Below are positions 1-9,136 of a DNA stretch of 64,000 nucleotides, in pieces (the first letter of the stretch is position 1; every line of letters begins with the position of its first letter). Origin of the DNA: Methanoculleus sp. UBA208. GTDB lineage: Archaea > Halobacteriota > Methanomicrobia > Methanomicrobiales > Methanoculleaceae. A model generated the notes under the pieces. It did not search any database. It was not told the origin of the DNA and saw only the letters and a program-made list of their open reading frames with translations. Both the position numbers and the translations under genes were made by a program. Location: positions 1 through 64,000 of the forward strand of contig NZ_DAFZ01000040.1 of NCBI RefSeq assembly GCF_002498065.1, written 5' to 3'.

Positions 1-133
1 TTAGGGTATACCGAAGGTTCGGAAATCTTTTTTGGACGACTTCGATCGTTATTGTGCTGGTTGCTGATGCGTAAGAGTCAAAAATGGTTGCTGTATGCGA
101 GCATCCGCGCACCCAGGAGTAAGGTAGGCCAAT

Positions 134-984
134 CTAAAACCATTTATCCAGTGTTTGGTTCTGGTTTTCTGGTTCGACATTTTCTGGAGGAGAGCCTTTT
201 TTTGGAGGATAATATAGCCCTATAATTAACCATGTGGGCTGAAGCGAATGCATACCAACGACAAAATAAAGATCTCTCTCATTTAGCATCCATGTGTAAA
301 ACTTGTCGTATAACTTTTCCCATAGGATCTGGGTGTCCCATACTCGTGGCCCCATCTACGATACGCCTCTAACAACTCCCAATCTTCACATAAAATGTCG
401 TGGGAGCCGTTCGAGCAGGTTAAACAACCATCTGAGCATTTAAAACGATATGCAAACGGGTATGGAATTTTCTGAATTACGGGGGTTTTAGATCCATCTA
501 TTCCTTGCCGGTATTCTTTTGGATCTGTGTAGATTTCAAGTTCCCGCCGGTTATAAAATTTTAGAACTTCCTTAGGTTTAATCAATCCAAGTGAGGTCTT
601 GTCCTCCTTGTATTTTTGATCTAAGTGACTTAAAGAAGGATCGACTTTATCGAGAATTAACTTGTTGCGTTTATCCCAAATTTTGCTGTTGGGAGCGCCA
701 CTCAAACTGTGATCTATGACAGTTATATCCGAACCAGCTTTAACCTTATAACTCTCTTTCCTCCCGAGTTTTTCGGATTCTGCTTTCTGACAGGTGACCT
801 CCACGAGATCAAACTTACGAACTTTATTGTCTCCAATATAATGTTTCGTTGAAATAGGATACAACCGGATCCAATTTCCCTCTTCAGTAATTCCGGCTGT
901 ACAGGCGACCTCACCTCGAGATCTTCGACTGTATTCAGGATAAGTTTTTACTATAATCCAGACTCGCTTTTGTTCCCAACTCAC
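134..984 (-). pseudogene. Conserved hypothetical protein split by a frameshift
   Basis: The first 233 codons (984 down to 283) read as a soluble protein that begins MSWEQKRVWIIVKTYPE and has a cysteine-bearing segment (CSDGCLTCSNG) near its end. After the residues EAYRRWGHEYGTP the frame turns to nonsense and stops. The next frame, ending at 134, continues sensibly with LWEKLYDKF, RDLYFVVG and PTWLIIGLYYPP. Adding one C to the CCC run at about 331-333 would join the two into a protein of about 283 residues. The gene starts inside the end of the upstream DUF488 gene (ATGA overlap), so the two are one operon. I do not know its function. The AT-rich composition matches its neighbour but not the rest of the window. 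A sequencing error cannot be excluded. Confidence 0.7.
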
Positions 985-1799
985 AAGTCAACGATCTCCC
1001 ACCCCTCCTTGCGTAATCGGTCTGCAATAACTCCTCTATGACAGTTGCTGGCATTTTTTTCAAAGCACATCAGGGCAATTTTTTCTTCTCTTCCCAATGC
1101 CTCTATTTTTTCGATCAGGTCGCCTTTATACTCCAGTTCGGAAGAATATTGTTTAAACAATTCTTGATAACCGCTTTGGGTGATGTCCTGCCTTCGACTG
1201 GATTCTATTCCTAGTTCGGGGATGTGAACGTACTTGATACAAAAGTTCTGTAAATTCCTTGATAATGCCTCTTTTGAGTAACCGTACTTTCTGCTGAATG
1301 CATTTCTCCTCACATCCACAAGTAAGGTAACGTGGTTAGCGAGCAGTGTCTGGAAAAACTGATCGATGTCTTTTCCCTCGTACCCTATTGTTGTAATGCC
1401 CCTCTCTTCGGAGATCTGCTCCATTTTTGGCTTCAATTTACTGAATATTATATATTCCGGGAAATGACCATAGACATAGTCAATGATGTCCATATCCGTG
1501 GAATCCTGAAATTTTTGAGCATGTGAAGAGATAATCTCCTGCAAAAAGAAATCCGGTTTTGGAAATATCTTATCGACGATCTGAACATTTTCGTCTGTTA
1601 TTGAAATGCAACCCGATTTTTCGAGATTAGACAGATCTCTATATAGTTGGAACGAAAAGGGACCGTATTTGTATGGAATGAAATTGTATAAGCTTCGCTT
1701 TTGTGAGATCAAGAACATAAGCTTGACCAATTTCATCTTTGAAATCTTTTCATAACGAGCAATTAGGTAAAGGATTGCTCGTTGACTTTTATTTATCAT
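981..1799 (-). CDS. DUF488 family protein with N-terminal Panacea-like domain
   Basis: The C-terminal half is a DUF488 domain: it has TIGYEGKDIDQFFQTL, LLVDVRRNAFSRKYGYSK, and the late cysteine motif LMCFEKNASNCHR that is typical of the family. The N-terminal half (LVKLMFLISQKRSLYNF, YGPFSFQLYRDL) resembles the winged-helix Panacea/SocA-like domain found in antitoxin-type proteins. That link is inferred from sequence pattern only. I chose the ATG at 1799, where the N-terminal domain begins, with GGAG just upstream. A GTG at 1892 would add 31 residues. The stop overlaps the start of the downstream frameshifted gene. Biochemical function is unknown. Its AT-rich codon use suggests horizontal acquisition. 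Confidence 0.75.
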   Translation of the reverse strand: MINKSQRAILYLIARYEKISKMKLVKLMFLISQKRSLYNFIPYKYGPFSFQLYRDLSNLEKSGCISITDENVQIVDKIFPKPDFFLQEIISSHAQKFQDSTDMDIIDYVYGHFPEYIIFSKLKPKMEQISEERGITTIGYEGKDIDQFFQTLLANHVTLLVDVRRNAFSRKYGYSKEALSRNLQNFCIKYVHIPELGIESSRRQDITQSGYQELFKQYSSELEYKGDLIEKIEALGREEKIALMCFEKNASNCHRGVIADRLRKEGWEIVDL

Positions 1800-1970
1800 C
1801 TCCAATAATTCCCTGATAATACGTGCAATATTAGGGTTTAGGTATGCGGGTTGAAAGTATTTGTTGTGCTCCCCCTCAAGAACATCAAGCACCTTCCCTG
1901 GGTACTGCTCACCGTAATCAGGACAAATGTCTGTGGTCGGTCACCTTCTGCGCGATCTGTGGGCCCCCGT

Positions 1971-2363
1971 CTACCCGGTGACGAGAACCTGCCGCCGGAC
2001 GGCCGGGATGCCCCCCGGCAGGATCGCCGCGACGGGCGCGAAGGTAGAGGCCCGGGCGAGGACCGCCCGGAGCGCCGCCGCCGGCACCGTGTAGCGCTCA
2101 CCGGTGAGAAACTCGAAGACGATCGCCGCCCCCGTTCGGGACCGCTCCGCGTGGCCGACCGTATCGCCGAGAATCGGGCTCCGGTCCCGGCGGAGCAGCC
2201 TGACCCGGGCGGGGCGTCGGCCGTCGAGCGCCTGCAGGAGTTCGCCGACCCGGACCCCGAACCGCCGGCCGTCGAGGGCGACCTCGACGATCCGGCAGGC
2301 TCTCCCCTCCTCGTCGACCGCGGCGGACCTGCACCTCTCGAGGTAGCCTGCTCTCTGTAACAT
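1971..2363 (-). CDS. Hypothetical protein, 130 aa
   Basis: This small reading frame has no family I recognise. It is rich in Arg and Val and looks soluble, with hydrophobic/charged alternation suggesting a compact beta-rich fold (EVALDGRRFGVRVGELLQAL, then FEFLTGERYTVPAAALRAVL). It starts with ATG at 2363. I preferred it over overlapping frames because its composition is protein-like and those frames are Arg/Pro/Ser-dominated. It stands at the boundary between the AT-rich left edge and the GC-rich chromosome, upstream of and separate from the ABC exporter operon. Confidence 0.5.
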   Translation of the reverse strand: MLQRAGYLERCRSAAVDEEGRACRIVEVALDGRRFGVRVGELLQALDGRRPARVRLLRRDRSPILGDTVGHAERSRTGAAIVFEFLTGERYTVPAAALRAVLARASTFAPVAAILPGGIPAVRRQVLVTG

Positions 2364-2437
2364 ACTCCCGGAGTCTCCCTCTGAGGTTTAAAAGCCGCGC
2401 CGCGCGGGGGGTGAAAGTGAGAGGTGCAGCGGGGGTT

Positions 2438-3772
2438 TCAGTACCCCGGCATCTCCCACGCCTGCCACTTCGTCCGTCCGCGGGAGAGGAGGAGCGCCGG
2501 GCTGATCGCGAGAAGGTAGCGGAGGAAGACCGAGGCGTGATAGAGCATCACGTTCGGGTGAAGCCCCGTGAGGTAGACCGTCACCGCGAGGGTGTAGGCC
2601 GAGACCGAGGCGAACGCGGCAAGTGCCGGGAAGAACGTCCCCGCCCCGCCGGAGGTCGCCGCCGCGAGCACGAGCACTGCGAGCGGGAGAAGGTTCGCGA
2701 CCCCGTAGCTCTTCAATTTCGCATCGATCACCTCCGAGACCTCCACCGGCAGGAAGGCGTAGGAGGTGAAGGAGTCGAACTCGGTCAGCCAGTTGTAGAT
2801 GGTGGCCGATATCACTCCGAGCAGGGCAGAAAAGACCACGAGGGGATCGATCCCGGGGATGAACCGGATCAGGACCCGGAGGCAGACCCAGACGAGGCCG
2901 AGGGGGAAGAGGAACGAGAAGATCACCTTCCCGGCGCCGCCTTCGCTACGCAGGAGGTCGAGGGCGTCCTTCGCGATGAAGTGCGCGCTCCCGAGGGCGC
3001 GGAGCCTCTCCGCGAGGGGATCGAGGCTGTTTGCGAACCGCTTCGTCCGGTCCGGGTAGTCGACGGTGACGAAGAGCACCGAGATTGCTGCCGGGACCAG
3101 GACGAGGAGGAGCGAGATCGCGAGCGGCTCCACCTTAGGGTCGAGGAAGAAGGCGTAGGGGGGGAGGACGGCGGAGACGGTGATCGCCCCGAGTTGGAAC
3201 ACCGTAAGCGCGAGCACCGCGAGCACCGCCGCCGTTCCGGCGAGGAGCGCGACAGAGCGCGCGTAGAGGGTCGAGAGGAAGCAGACGACCGAGAGGCCGA
3301 AGAGGAAGGCGAGCGCGAGTGAGACGAACGCGAGGAGCCCCAGACCCGGCTCAAGACCGATGAAGGGCGTCGCCGCGGCAAACCCGGCCGCGAAGGGGAG
3401 GACGTAGAGCAGGATGTAGTAGACCGTATCCTTCACCAGGAACGCGCCGAATATCCGCCGCTCCGAGACCGGGAGGCTCCGGGAGGCGTAGGCGACGAGG
3501 CTTGCCTGCCCGAACCGCCGGTTCATGAACTCCCGGCCCATGAGGCCGAACGACCCCACCATCACGCCCATGAGCAGGAAGAGGATATGCGCAAGGAGCG
3601 CGACCGCGTCGTACGGGAGCACGTCTGCAAAGAGCGGGAGGGTGAGCGACCCGAGGAAGGCGAAGACCGCGACCACCGCCGGGAAAAGCGCGAACCCGAG
3701 GCTCCCGAAGATCGTCGAGTGCATCCGCCACTCTTCCTTCATCATCGCGAGGAAGAGGTCAGGCACCGGCAT
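2438..3772 (-). CDS. ABC transporter permease, ABC-2 type
   Basis: This is a 444-residue integral membrane protein with about ten to twelve hydrophobic segments (for example FALFPAVVAVFAFLGSL, LLAHILFLLMGVMVGSFGLM, LLALAVLV-type stretches). It has the long, poorly conserved layout of ABC-2-type export permeases. The ATG at 3772 (MPVPDLFLAMM) lies inside the last codons of the upstream ATPase gene, a 14-bp overlap, and has GGGGTG just before it. An upstream in-frame extension is Ser/Pro-rich shadow sequence. Together with the ATPase it should form an exporter or membrane-remodelling complex in the cytoplasmic membrane. The substrate cannot be told from sequence. Confidence 0.8.
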   Translation of the reverse strand: MPVPDLFLAMMKEEWRMHSTIFGSLGFALFPAVVAVFAFLGSLTLPLFADVLPYDAVALLAHILFLLMGVMVGSFGLMGREFMNRRFGQASLVAYASRSLPVSERRIFGAFLVKDTVYYILLYVLPFAAGFAAATPFIGLEPGLGLLAFVSLALAFLFGLSVVCFLSTLYARSVALLAGTAAVLAVLALTVFQLGAITVSAVLPPYAFFLDPKVEPLAISLLLVLVPAAISVLFVTVDYPDRTKRFANSLDPLAERLRALGSAHFIAKDALDLLRSEGGAGKVIFSFLFPLGLVWVCLRVLIRFIPGIDPLVVFSALLGVISATIYNWLTEFDSFTSYAFLPVEVSEVIDAKLKSYGVANLLPLAVLVLAAATSGGAGTFFPALAAFASVSAYTLAVTVYLTGLHPNVMLYHASVFLRYLLAISPALLLSRGRTKWQAWEMPGY

Positions 3773-4490
3773 CACCCCGCACCAGGTCGAGGAAGAAGGA
3801 CTCCAGGTGCCTGCCGGACCCGACGAGGTCTTCGAGCTGGCCGGCGTGAAGGAGCCTGCCGTTGTGGATGATCCCGATCCGGTCGCAGATCTCTTCGGCG
3901 ATCTCGAGGATGTGGGTGGAGAAGAAGACGGTCCCGCCGCCCTGGACATACTCGCGCAGGAAGTCCTTGACCGCCCGCTGCATGATGGGGTCCAGGTTGA
4001 TCAGCGGCTCGTCAATGAGGGCGAGCCTTGGTTCGTGGAGGAAAGCCTGCGAAAACATCAGTTTCTGCCGGGTGCCCCTTGAGAGGTCCTTACAGAGGAC
4101 GTCCCGCTTGTCTCCAAACTCCAGCAGGTCGAACCAGCGGTCGCACCGCTCGTCTACGTTGTCGAGGCTCCTTATGCGGGCCACGAAACGGAGGTACTCC
4201 TCCGCGGTGAGGAAACTCGGCGGTGTCTCCTGCTCGGGGATGATCCCGACGAGTCCCCGGACCCCGATAGGGTCTTTCGCCGCATCGAGCCCCATCACCC
4301 GGGCCGACCCGGAGGTCGGCCGGACCTGCCCGGTCAGCATCCGGATCATCGTCGTCTTGCCTGAGCCGTTCGGCCCGAGCAGGCCGAAGAGTTCCCCCTC
4401 CGTGACGGTGAACGATACCCTGTTCACCGCGGTGACGTTGCCGTACTCTTTCGTGAGGCTATCCGCCTCGATCATCTGCCGCACTCCCAT
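3759..4490 (-). CDS. ABC transporter ATP-binding protein
   Basis: This is a complete nucleotide-binding domain of 243 residues: Walker A GPNGSGKT, the Q-loop region VGIIPEQETPPSFLTAEEYL, a non-canonical signature LSRGTRQK in place of LSGGQ, Walker B LALIDEPLINLDP, and the H-loop FFSTHILE. It closely resembles ATPases of ABC-2 exporters. I chose the ATG at 4490 because GGAGG stands eight bases upstream. A longer frame to 4598 has no such support. A TATA-like TATTATAG at about 4537-4545 fits transcription from roughly 4512. The permease gene follows with overlap, so the two are co-translated. Confidence 0.88.
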   Translation of the reverse strand: MGVRQMIEADSLTKEYGNVTAVNRVSFTVTEGELFGLLGPNGSGKTTMIRMLTGQVRPTSGSARVMGLDAAKDPIGVRGLVGIIPEQETPPSFLTAEEYLRFVARIRSLDNVDERCDRWFDLLEFGDKRDVLCKDLSRGTRQKLMFSQAFLHEPRLALIDEPLINLDPIMQRAVKDFLREYVQGGGTVFFSTHILEIAEEICDRIGIIHNGRLLHAGQLEDLVGSGRHLESFFLDLVRGDAGA

Positions 4491-4613
4491 TATGCGCCTC
4501 CTGATTTTTCCGTGAAAGAACATCGGCAGGACGTGTCTATAATACCTTTCTATTCCTCCACGGCCGGCTTTTGCCGGGTTCCGTCGAAACCCCTCCATAA
4601 ATCCTGCCGTTCT

Positions 4614-4635
4614 CCCGGCGGGGATCCCCGCCGGG
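4614..4635. promoter_or_regulatory. 22-bp perfect palindrome between divergent genes
   Basis: The 22 bases read identically on both strands (half-site CCCGGCGGGGA). The palindrome lies between the divergent ABC exporter operon and the 2TM gene. It could be an operator or a strong hairpin in the leader of an upstream transcript. No function is demonstrated. Confidence 0.4.
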
Positions 4636-4731
4636 CGCGAGAAGCGGCGTATCGCCTCCCGACTGTTGTGCCGTTGCCGCTCCTCCTATAGCGCCTGCAG
4701 CACCGGTTCTGCGTCAGGCGGCATAGGCAGG

Positions 4732-4738
4732 TATAAAC
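4732..4738 (+). promoter_or_regulatory. TATA box of the 2TM protein gene
   Basis: TATAAAC lies about 27 bp upstream of the ATG at 4762. That is archaeal promoter spacing for a transcript that begins at or just before the start codon (leaderless). Confidence 0.5.
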
Positions 4739-4761
4739 GTCAGGGTTCGTAACCGGAACTC

Positions 4762-5040
4762 ATGGACGAACAGGAACGGTATGCTCATGCGAAGAGGCAG
4801 GTCGAGGAACTCAGGGGGTTCTACATGCACCTTGCGGTCTACATCGCCGTCAACCTCCTCCTCTTCGCGATCAACATGGTGACCAGCCCCGGGGCGCTCT
4901 GGTTCTACTGGGTGACTATCTTCTGGGGGATAGGCGTGGTCTTCCACGCGCTCGGTGTCTTTGCCGGGGGCCGGGTCTTCGGCAGGGAGTGGGAGGAGCG
5001 AAAGATCCGGGAGATCATGGAGCGCGAAGAGCGGCGATGA
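4762..5040 (+). CDS. 2TM domain-containing membrane protein
   Basis: This 92-residue protein has a charged N-terminus, two closely spaced transmembrane helices (YMHLAVYIAVNLLLFAINMV and WFYWVTIFWGIGVVFHALGVF), and a basic/acidic amphipathic tail (REWEERKIREIMEREERR). That is the layout of the 2TM domain family, often found alone or next to sensor histidine kinases and regulators. Its role here is unknown. The ATG is preceded by a well-spaced TATA box. It is followed 68 bp later by the glucan phosphorylase gene on the same strand. Confidence 0.75.
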   Translation: MDEQERYAHAKRQVEELRGFYMHLAVYIAVNLLLFAINMVTSPGALWFYWVTIFWGIGVVFHALGVFAGGRVFGREWEERKIREIMEREERR

Positions 5041-5108
5041 GCCGGTTCCTGCCCGGCTGCCCTTCCTGACAGAAGCACTTATCAGGTGCGACAGGTAATG
5101 CCGGTCGG

Positions 5109-7322
5109 ATGAAGACGGAGATACCCTACGACCGGTTCGCTCACGTACCGGAGCGGATCTTCGGGCTGGTCGACCTCGCGTACAACCTCTGGTGGAGCTG
5201 GCACTCCTCGGCGAGCGTGCTCTTCAAGATGCTGAACCGGGCGGAGTGGAAGATGAGCCGCCACAACCCGGTCAGGATGCTTCTCGATACCCCGCCGCGG
5301 TTCTTCGAGCGGGCGGCGGCGAACCCGGAGTACCTCCGCCGCTACGATATCATCATGCACCGGTTCCGGGAGTACATGGTGCCGGGGACGAGCTGGTTTG
5401 CGCAGCACTATCCCGGACGGGCGCCGCTGACGATCGCCTACCTCTCGAGCGAGTTCGGGCTGCACCACTCGCTCCCGTTTTACGCGGGAGGGCTCGGGAT
5501 CCTCGCGGGCGACCATGTCAAGGCGTCGAGCGATCTCGGCGTACCGACGGTCGCCGTCGGGTTCATGTACGCCGAAGGCTATCTCCACCAGCATATCGAA
5601 GCGAACGGGTGGCAGAAGAACGTCGGGGAGATCCTGGACCGCGACGCCGCCCCGGTTCTCCGGGTGTTCGATGACGACGGAAAGCAGCTTGTGGTGAAGG
5701 TGCCCCTGATCGACCCCCCCATCTACGTCGCGGTCTGGAAGGTGCAGGTGGGACGGGTCCCCCTCTACCTCCTCGATACCCATATCGACGAGAACCTCCC
5801 CGAGAACCGGAGCATCTCCCACCGCCTCTACTTAAAGGAACTCGAGTGCCGGCTCCGGCAGGAGCTGGTGCTCGGCATCGGCGGGAGGAAGGTCCTCCAT
5901 ACCCTCGGCGTGGAGTACTCGTCAATGCACTTAAACGAAGGCCATTCAGCGTTCGCCCTTCTCGAGCGGCTCCGGGAGCGGCTCAGCGCCGGGATGCCGC
6001 CGGAAGCGGCTCGCGAGCAGGTCCGGGGCACCTCGGTCTTCACCACCCACACCCCTGTAGCGGCCGCCCACGACGTCTTCCCCGAAGACCTGATGGCGAA
6101 GTACTTCCGGAGTTACTGCCCGTCGCTCGGTCTTTCCTGGGACGAGTTCATGGCGCTCGGGGATGACCCGCACAACCCGGGCGCCGGGTTCAACATGACC
6201 GCTTTTGCGCTCCGGATGAGCCGTTTCCACAACGGCGTCTCAAAGAAGCACGGCCAGGTCGCCCGGGAGATGTGGCAGCCTCTCTGGCCCGACCTCACCG
6301 TGGAGGAGGTGCCGATCGACGCTATCACGAACGGCGTTCACGTGCCGACGTGGCTGAACCACCGGATCGAGGCACTCATCGACCGGTACATGGACCCGGT
6401 CTACCCGAACTGGCGTGAGGACTACGATAACCCGACCATCTGGGAGGTGGTCGACGAGATCCCGGACGAAGAACTCTGGCGTGAGCACCAGTGGCTGAAG
6501 ATGAAACTCTTTGCCCGGATCCGGGACCGGAAACGCCGCAAGTGGGCCGGGCACCGGGATGAGCCCGCGAATCTCGCGGCCGAGGGACTCATGCTCGACA
6601 CCCCGGCGTTGACGATCGGGTTTGCCCGCCGGTTCGCCGAATACAAACGAGCGGACCTGATTTTTGAGGATCTGGACCGGCTTGACAGGATCGTGAACAA
6701 CCGCTGGAGGCCGGTGCAGTTCATCTTCGCCGGGAAGGCCCACCCGGCCGACGATCGGGGCAAACGGATTCTTCAGAAAATCTACCTGTACTCGCAGGAC
6801 CCGCGGTTCGGCGGCCGGATCGCGTTCGTCGAGGACTACAGCGAGCAGCTTGCGCGTTACATGGTCCACGGCGTCGACGTCTGGATGAACACCCCCACCC
6901 CGCTCATGGAGGCGAGCGGCACGAGTGGCATGAAGGCGGGGATGAACGGGGTGCTGAACCTCTCGGTCCTCGACGGCTGGTGGGTCGAGGGCTACAACGG
7001 GAGGAACGGTTGGGGTTTCGAGGGCCGCCCCCCCTCCGCGGAGGGTAACCAGCCGGATGCGGAGACACTCTACGACCTCATCGAGAACGAGATCGCACCG
7101 CTCTACTACTCGCGGACGATGGACGACGTCCCGCACAAGTGGGTCCGGATGATGAAAGAGTCGATAAAGAGCATCGCCCCGCAGTACTGTTCCCTCCGGA
7201 TGCTCAAGGAGTACGTCACCAGGTACTACCCCTCGATCTGCATGTATGCGGCAGAGCCGGGAAGGCAGCTGGCCGGCACCGAAGGGGTCTGCCCCCCCGG
7301 CCCCGCGCCCGGGATGCGGTGA
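5109..7322 (+). CDS. glgP: Alpha-glucan phosphorylase (GT35)
   Basis: This 737-residue enzyme releases glucose 1-phosphate from glycogen-like alpha-1,4-glucans, a methanogen carbon reserve. Residues 1 to about 110 form the DUF3417 domain typical of archaeal and many bacterial short phosphorylases (AYNLWWSWHSSA). The catalytic part includes YLSSEFGLHHSLPFYAGGLG, LNEGHSAFALLERL, TNGVHVPTWL, and the pyridoxal-phosphate site with its lysine in SGTSGMKAGMNG near residue 608. The length is normal for the maltodextrin phosphorylase/GlgP subfamily lacking the regulatory insertions of the animal enzyme. It stands alone, with no other glycogen gene adjacent in the window. Confidence 0.92.
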   Translation: MKTEIPYDRFAHVPERIFGLVDLAYNLWWSWHSSASVLFKMLNRAEWKMSRHNPVRMLLDTPPRFFERAAANPEYLRRYDIIMHRFREYMVPGTSWFAQHYPGRAPLTIAYLSSEFGLHHSLPFYAGGLGILAGDHVKASSDLGVPTVAVGFMYAEGYLHQHIEANGWQKNVGEILDRDAAPVLRVFDDDGKQLVVKVPLIDPPIYVAVWKVQVGRVPLYLLDTHIDENLPENRSISHRLYLKELECRLRQELVLGIGGRKVLHTLGVEYSSMHLNEGHSAFALLERLRERLSAGMPPEAAREQVRGTSVFTTHTPVAAAHDVFPEDLMAKYFRSYCPSLGLSWDEFMALGDDPHNPGAGFNMTAFALRMSRFHNGVSKKHGQVAREMWQPLWPDLTVEEVPIDAITNGVHVPTWLNHRIEALIDRYMDPVYPNWREDYDNPTIWEVVDEIPDEELWREHQWLKMKLFARIRDRKRRKWAGHRDEPANLAAEGLMLDTPALTIGFARRFAEYKRADLIFEDLDRLDRIVNNRWRPVQFIFAGKAHPADDRGKRILQKIYLYSQDPRFGGRIAFVEDYSEQLARYMVHGVDVWMNTPTPLMEASGTSGMKAGMNGVLNLSVLDGWWVEGYNGRNGWGFEGRPPSAEGNQPDAETLYDLIENEIAPLYYSRTMDDVPHKWVRMMKESIKSIAPQYCSLRMLKEYVTRYYPSICMYAAEPGRQLAGTEGVCPPGPAPGMR

Positions 7323-7557
7323 TCCGGAAACCGGAGCGGGTGGCCGGCACCGGGAACCCCCCTCTCGGACCGGACCCGGTCCGGCGTGCGAGCGGATCTT
7401 TTCCGGCGGCCGTTCGCGGACCGTTCCGGTGCGGCCTTATGCGACTATCCCGTATTAACCAATTTCGGAATAAACGTCCCTCTGAGCGAAACAGTTAACG
7501 TTTTTTAGCGTTGGATAGCAAACATCTCTACCGGAGGCCACTGTTCGAGGTTCTAAT

Positions 7558-8517
7558 ATGGAGAGGATGGACGTTCTCCCGGTTCTCGCGGGTGGGCTCG
7601 TGATCCTGGTCGTCGCCCTCGTAGTGAAACCCGCCCTTCTCGGGGAGCCGATCGGCCTTGCCTCTCCCGGCTCGGTGCCGGTCCACAACCCGCCCGTATA
7701 CGTCCCGCCGGCAGCGGCACCGACGGCGACTCCTTTCCCGGATGACGGCGCGGCCTATACCCGGAATTTCCGCTGGACGGCGATCGACGGCGGCGTCCGG
7801 ACGACGGAGGTCACGGTCCCGGAAGCGCTCTTCCTCGAACACCGGGAGACCGCGCGGTTCAGCGACTATAATTCCTGGGGGAGGTATGCGCTCGCGGAAG
7901 CCGACCGGCCTGTTCTCGAGGACCTCGCCCGGGAGATCGCGCCCCCGGCCGCCAATCCCGACGAGGGCTACTTCCGGTTGATGAACGTTGTCTTCTTCGT
8001 CCAGCAGATCCCCTACGATAAGGACGAAAACACGACCTCTTACATTGAAGGCGCCCTCCCCCCTCACGCCATGTACGTGAAGGACGGCGTCGAGTATCCG
8101 AAATACCCCGTCGAAATGCTCGTCGATGGGCGGGGGGACTGCGAAGATGCGGCCATCCTGATGGGAAGACTCCTCGACGCCCTCGGCTACGATACGGTGC
8201 TGCTCCGATACTCGGATCACATGGCCCTCGGGATCCGGATGAATGAGTTCAACCCTTACTACGCAAAATACACGCCGAAATACTTCACGTACGAGGGGAA
8301 GCACTACTACTACGTCGAGGGGACGAACTATTGTGGGGGTGACGCCTTCTCAGGTGACCCCATAGCAGTCTGGGGAAAACCATACCCCATCGGGGATACC
8401 CAGGATTCGCTCCCGAGCGTGCAGTCAGAGACCCCGCAGATCATCCCGCTTCGCTACGTCCCCGAGCCGGGGGAGTACCGGATCCGTCCCATCCGTCTGC
8501 CGGCGGGGGGAGCGTGA
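7558..8517 (+). CDS. Transglutaminase-like domain protein, membrane anchored
   Basis: An N-terminal hydrophobic segment (VLPVLAGGLVILVVALVV) is followed by a Pro/Thr-rich linker and a transglutaminase-like core. The catalytic cysteine is in RGDCEDAAILMGRLL and the histidine in SDHMALGIRM. Upstream, FFVQQIPYDKDENT is the usual entry strand of archaeal transglutaminase-like proteins. The domain lies outside the membrane by topology and may act as a protease or cross-linking enzyme on surface proteins. The substrate is unknown. The next gene starts one base after the stop, so they are an operon. Confidence 0.8.
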   Translation: MERMDVLPVLAGGLVILVVALVVKPALLGEPIGLASPGSVPVHNPPVYVPPAAAPTATPFPDDGAAYTRNFRWTAIDGGVRTTEVTVPEALFLEHRETARFSDYNSWGRYALAEADRPVLEDLAREIAPPAANPDEGYFRLMNVVFFVQQIPYDKDENTTSYIEGALPPHAMYVKDGVEYPKYPVEMLVDGRGDCEDAAILMGRLLDALGYDTVLLRYSDHMALGIRMNEFNPYYAKYTPKYFTYEGKHYYYVEGTNYCGGDAFSGDPIAVWGKPYPIGDTQDSLPSVQSETPQIIPLRYVPEPGEYRIRPIRLPAGGA

Positions 8518-8518
8518 G

Positions 8519-9136
8519 ATGGATCCCGACACCCCCGAACCGTCCGGCCTGAGGATCCCCAAGCTCCCCGACCTGAAGATCCCCAAGCTCACCGTCACCC
8601 GGGAGAAGGCGCTCGCGGCCGCCGGGACGGTGGTTTTCGTGGTGGTGGTCGCCGTCATCGGGGGGGCGATTCTTCTCAACTACACCGAAGATCAGCAGGT
8701 TGCGGCGTTCCACAGCCACGTGTCGGCATCGGAGGCCGACCTCTTCCTGGTCTCCGGGAAGATCACCTCGCATATGCGCACCCCCACAAACGATCTTTCG
8801 GTTGCCGAATGCGACGCCCATATGCGGGAGTTTGCGGCAATCGCGAGGTACGGCAGAGACGTTACGGCCTACCACCGCCGGATTGTCGCGGCCGATGCCG
8901 TCCCGGAGGCCTACGTCGGAGCGCAGTCGGCCTACGTCCGGGCGCTCGACAACCTGAACCGCGCGTTCACGTTCTGGTCGTCGGCCGCGGGCGCCTACGA
9001 GATGCGCGATTACAATGCGGCAAACCGGAACATCGCAGAAGCGGATGCGGCGTGGCGGGAGTACAACGCCGCGATCACCGATTACGACCGTGAACTCCGC
9101 GCCGCAGAAGAGGGGGCGGAAGTTCCTCCCGCCTAG
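8519..9136 (+). CDS. Membrane-anchored coiled protein of unknown function
   Basis: This 205-residue protein has a basic N-terminal stretch with a repeated LRIPKLPDLKIPKL motif, one transmembrane helix (AGTVVFVVVVAVIGGAILL), and an extracytoplasmic alpha-helical domain rich in Ala, Asp and Arg (MREFAAIARYGRDVTAYHRR and later helices) that looks like a helical bundle or coiled coil. The ATG lies one base after the stop of the transglutaminase-like gene, implying that the two work together at the cell surface. No family is recognised. The 3' end overlaps the end of a convergent lipoprotein gene by 4 bp. Confidence 0.7.
   Translation: MDPDTPEPSGLRIPKLPDLKIPKLTVTREKALAAAGTVVFVVVVAVIGGAILLNYTEDQQVAAFHSHVSASEADLFLVSGKITSHMRTPTNDLSVAECDAHMREFAAIARYGRDVTAYHRRIVAADAVPEAYVGAQSAYVRALDNLNRAFTFWSSAAGAYEMRDYNAANRNIAEADAAWREYNAAITDYDRELRAAEEGAEVPPA

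Noticed and set aside
1851..2360. Plus-strand 169-codon frame
   Set aside because: Dominated by Arg/Pro/Gly; the minus-strand 130-residue frame has better protein character.
2411..3322. Long plus-strand frame rich in Glu/Arg
   Set aside because: It is antisense to the ABC permease and has the low-complexity charge pattern typical of shadow frames in GC-rich DNA.
7480..7540. Small stem AACG/CGTT near 7500 upstream of the transglutaminase-like gene
   Set aside because: Too short and not unusual for AT-rich promoter sequence.
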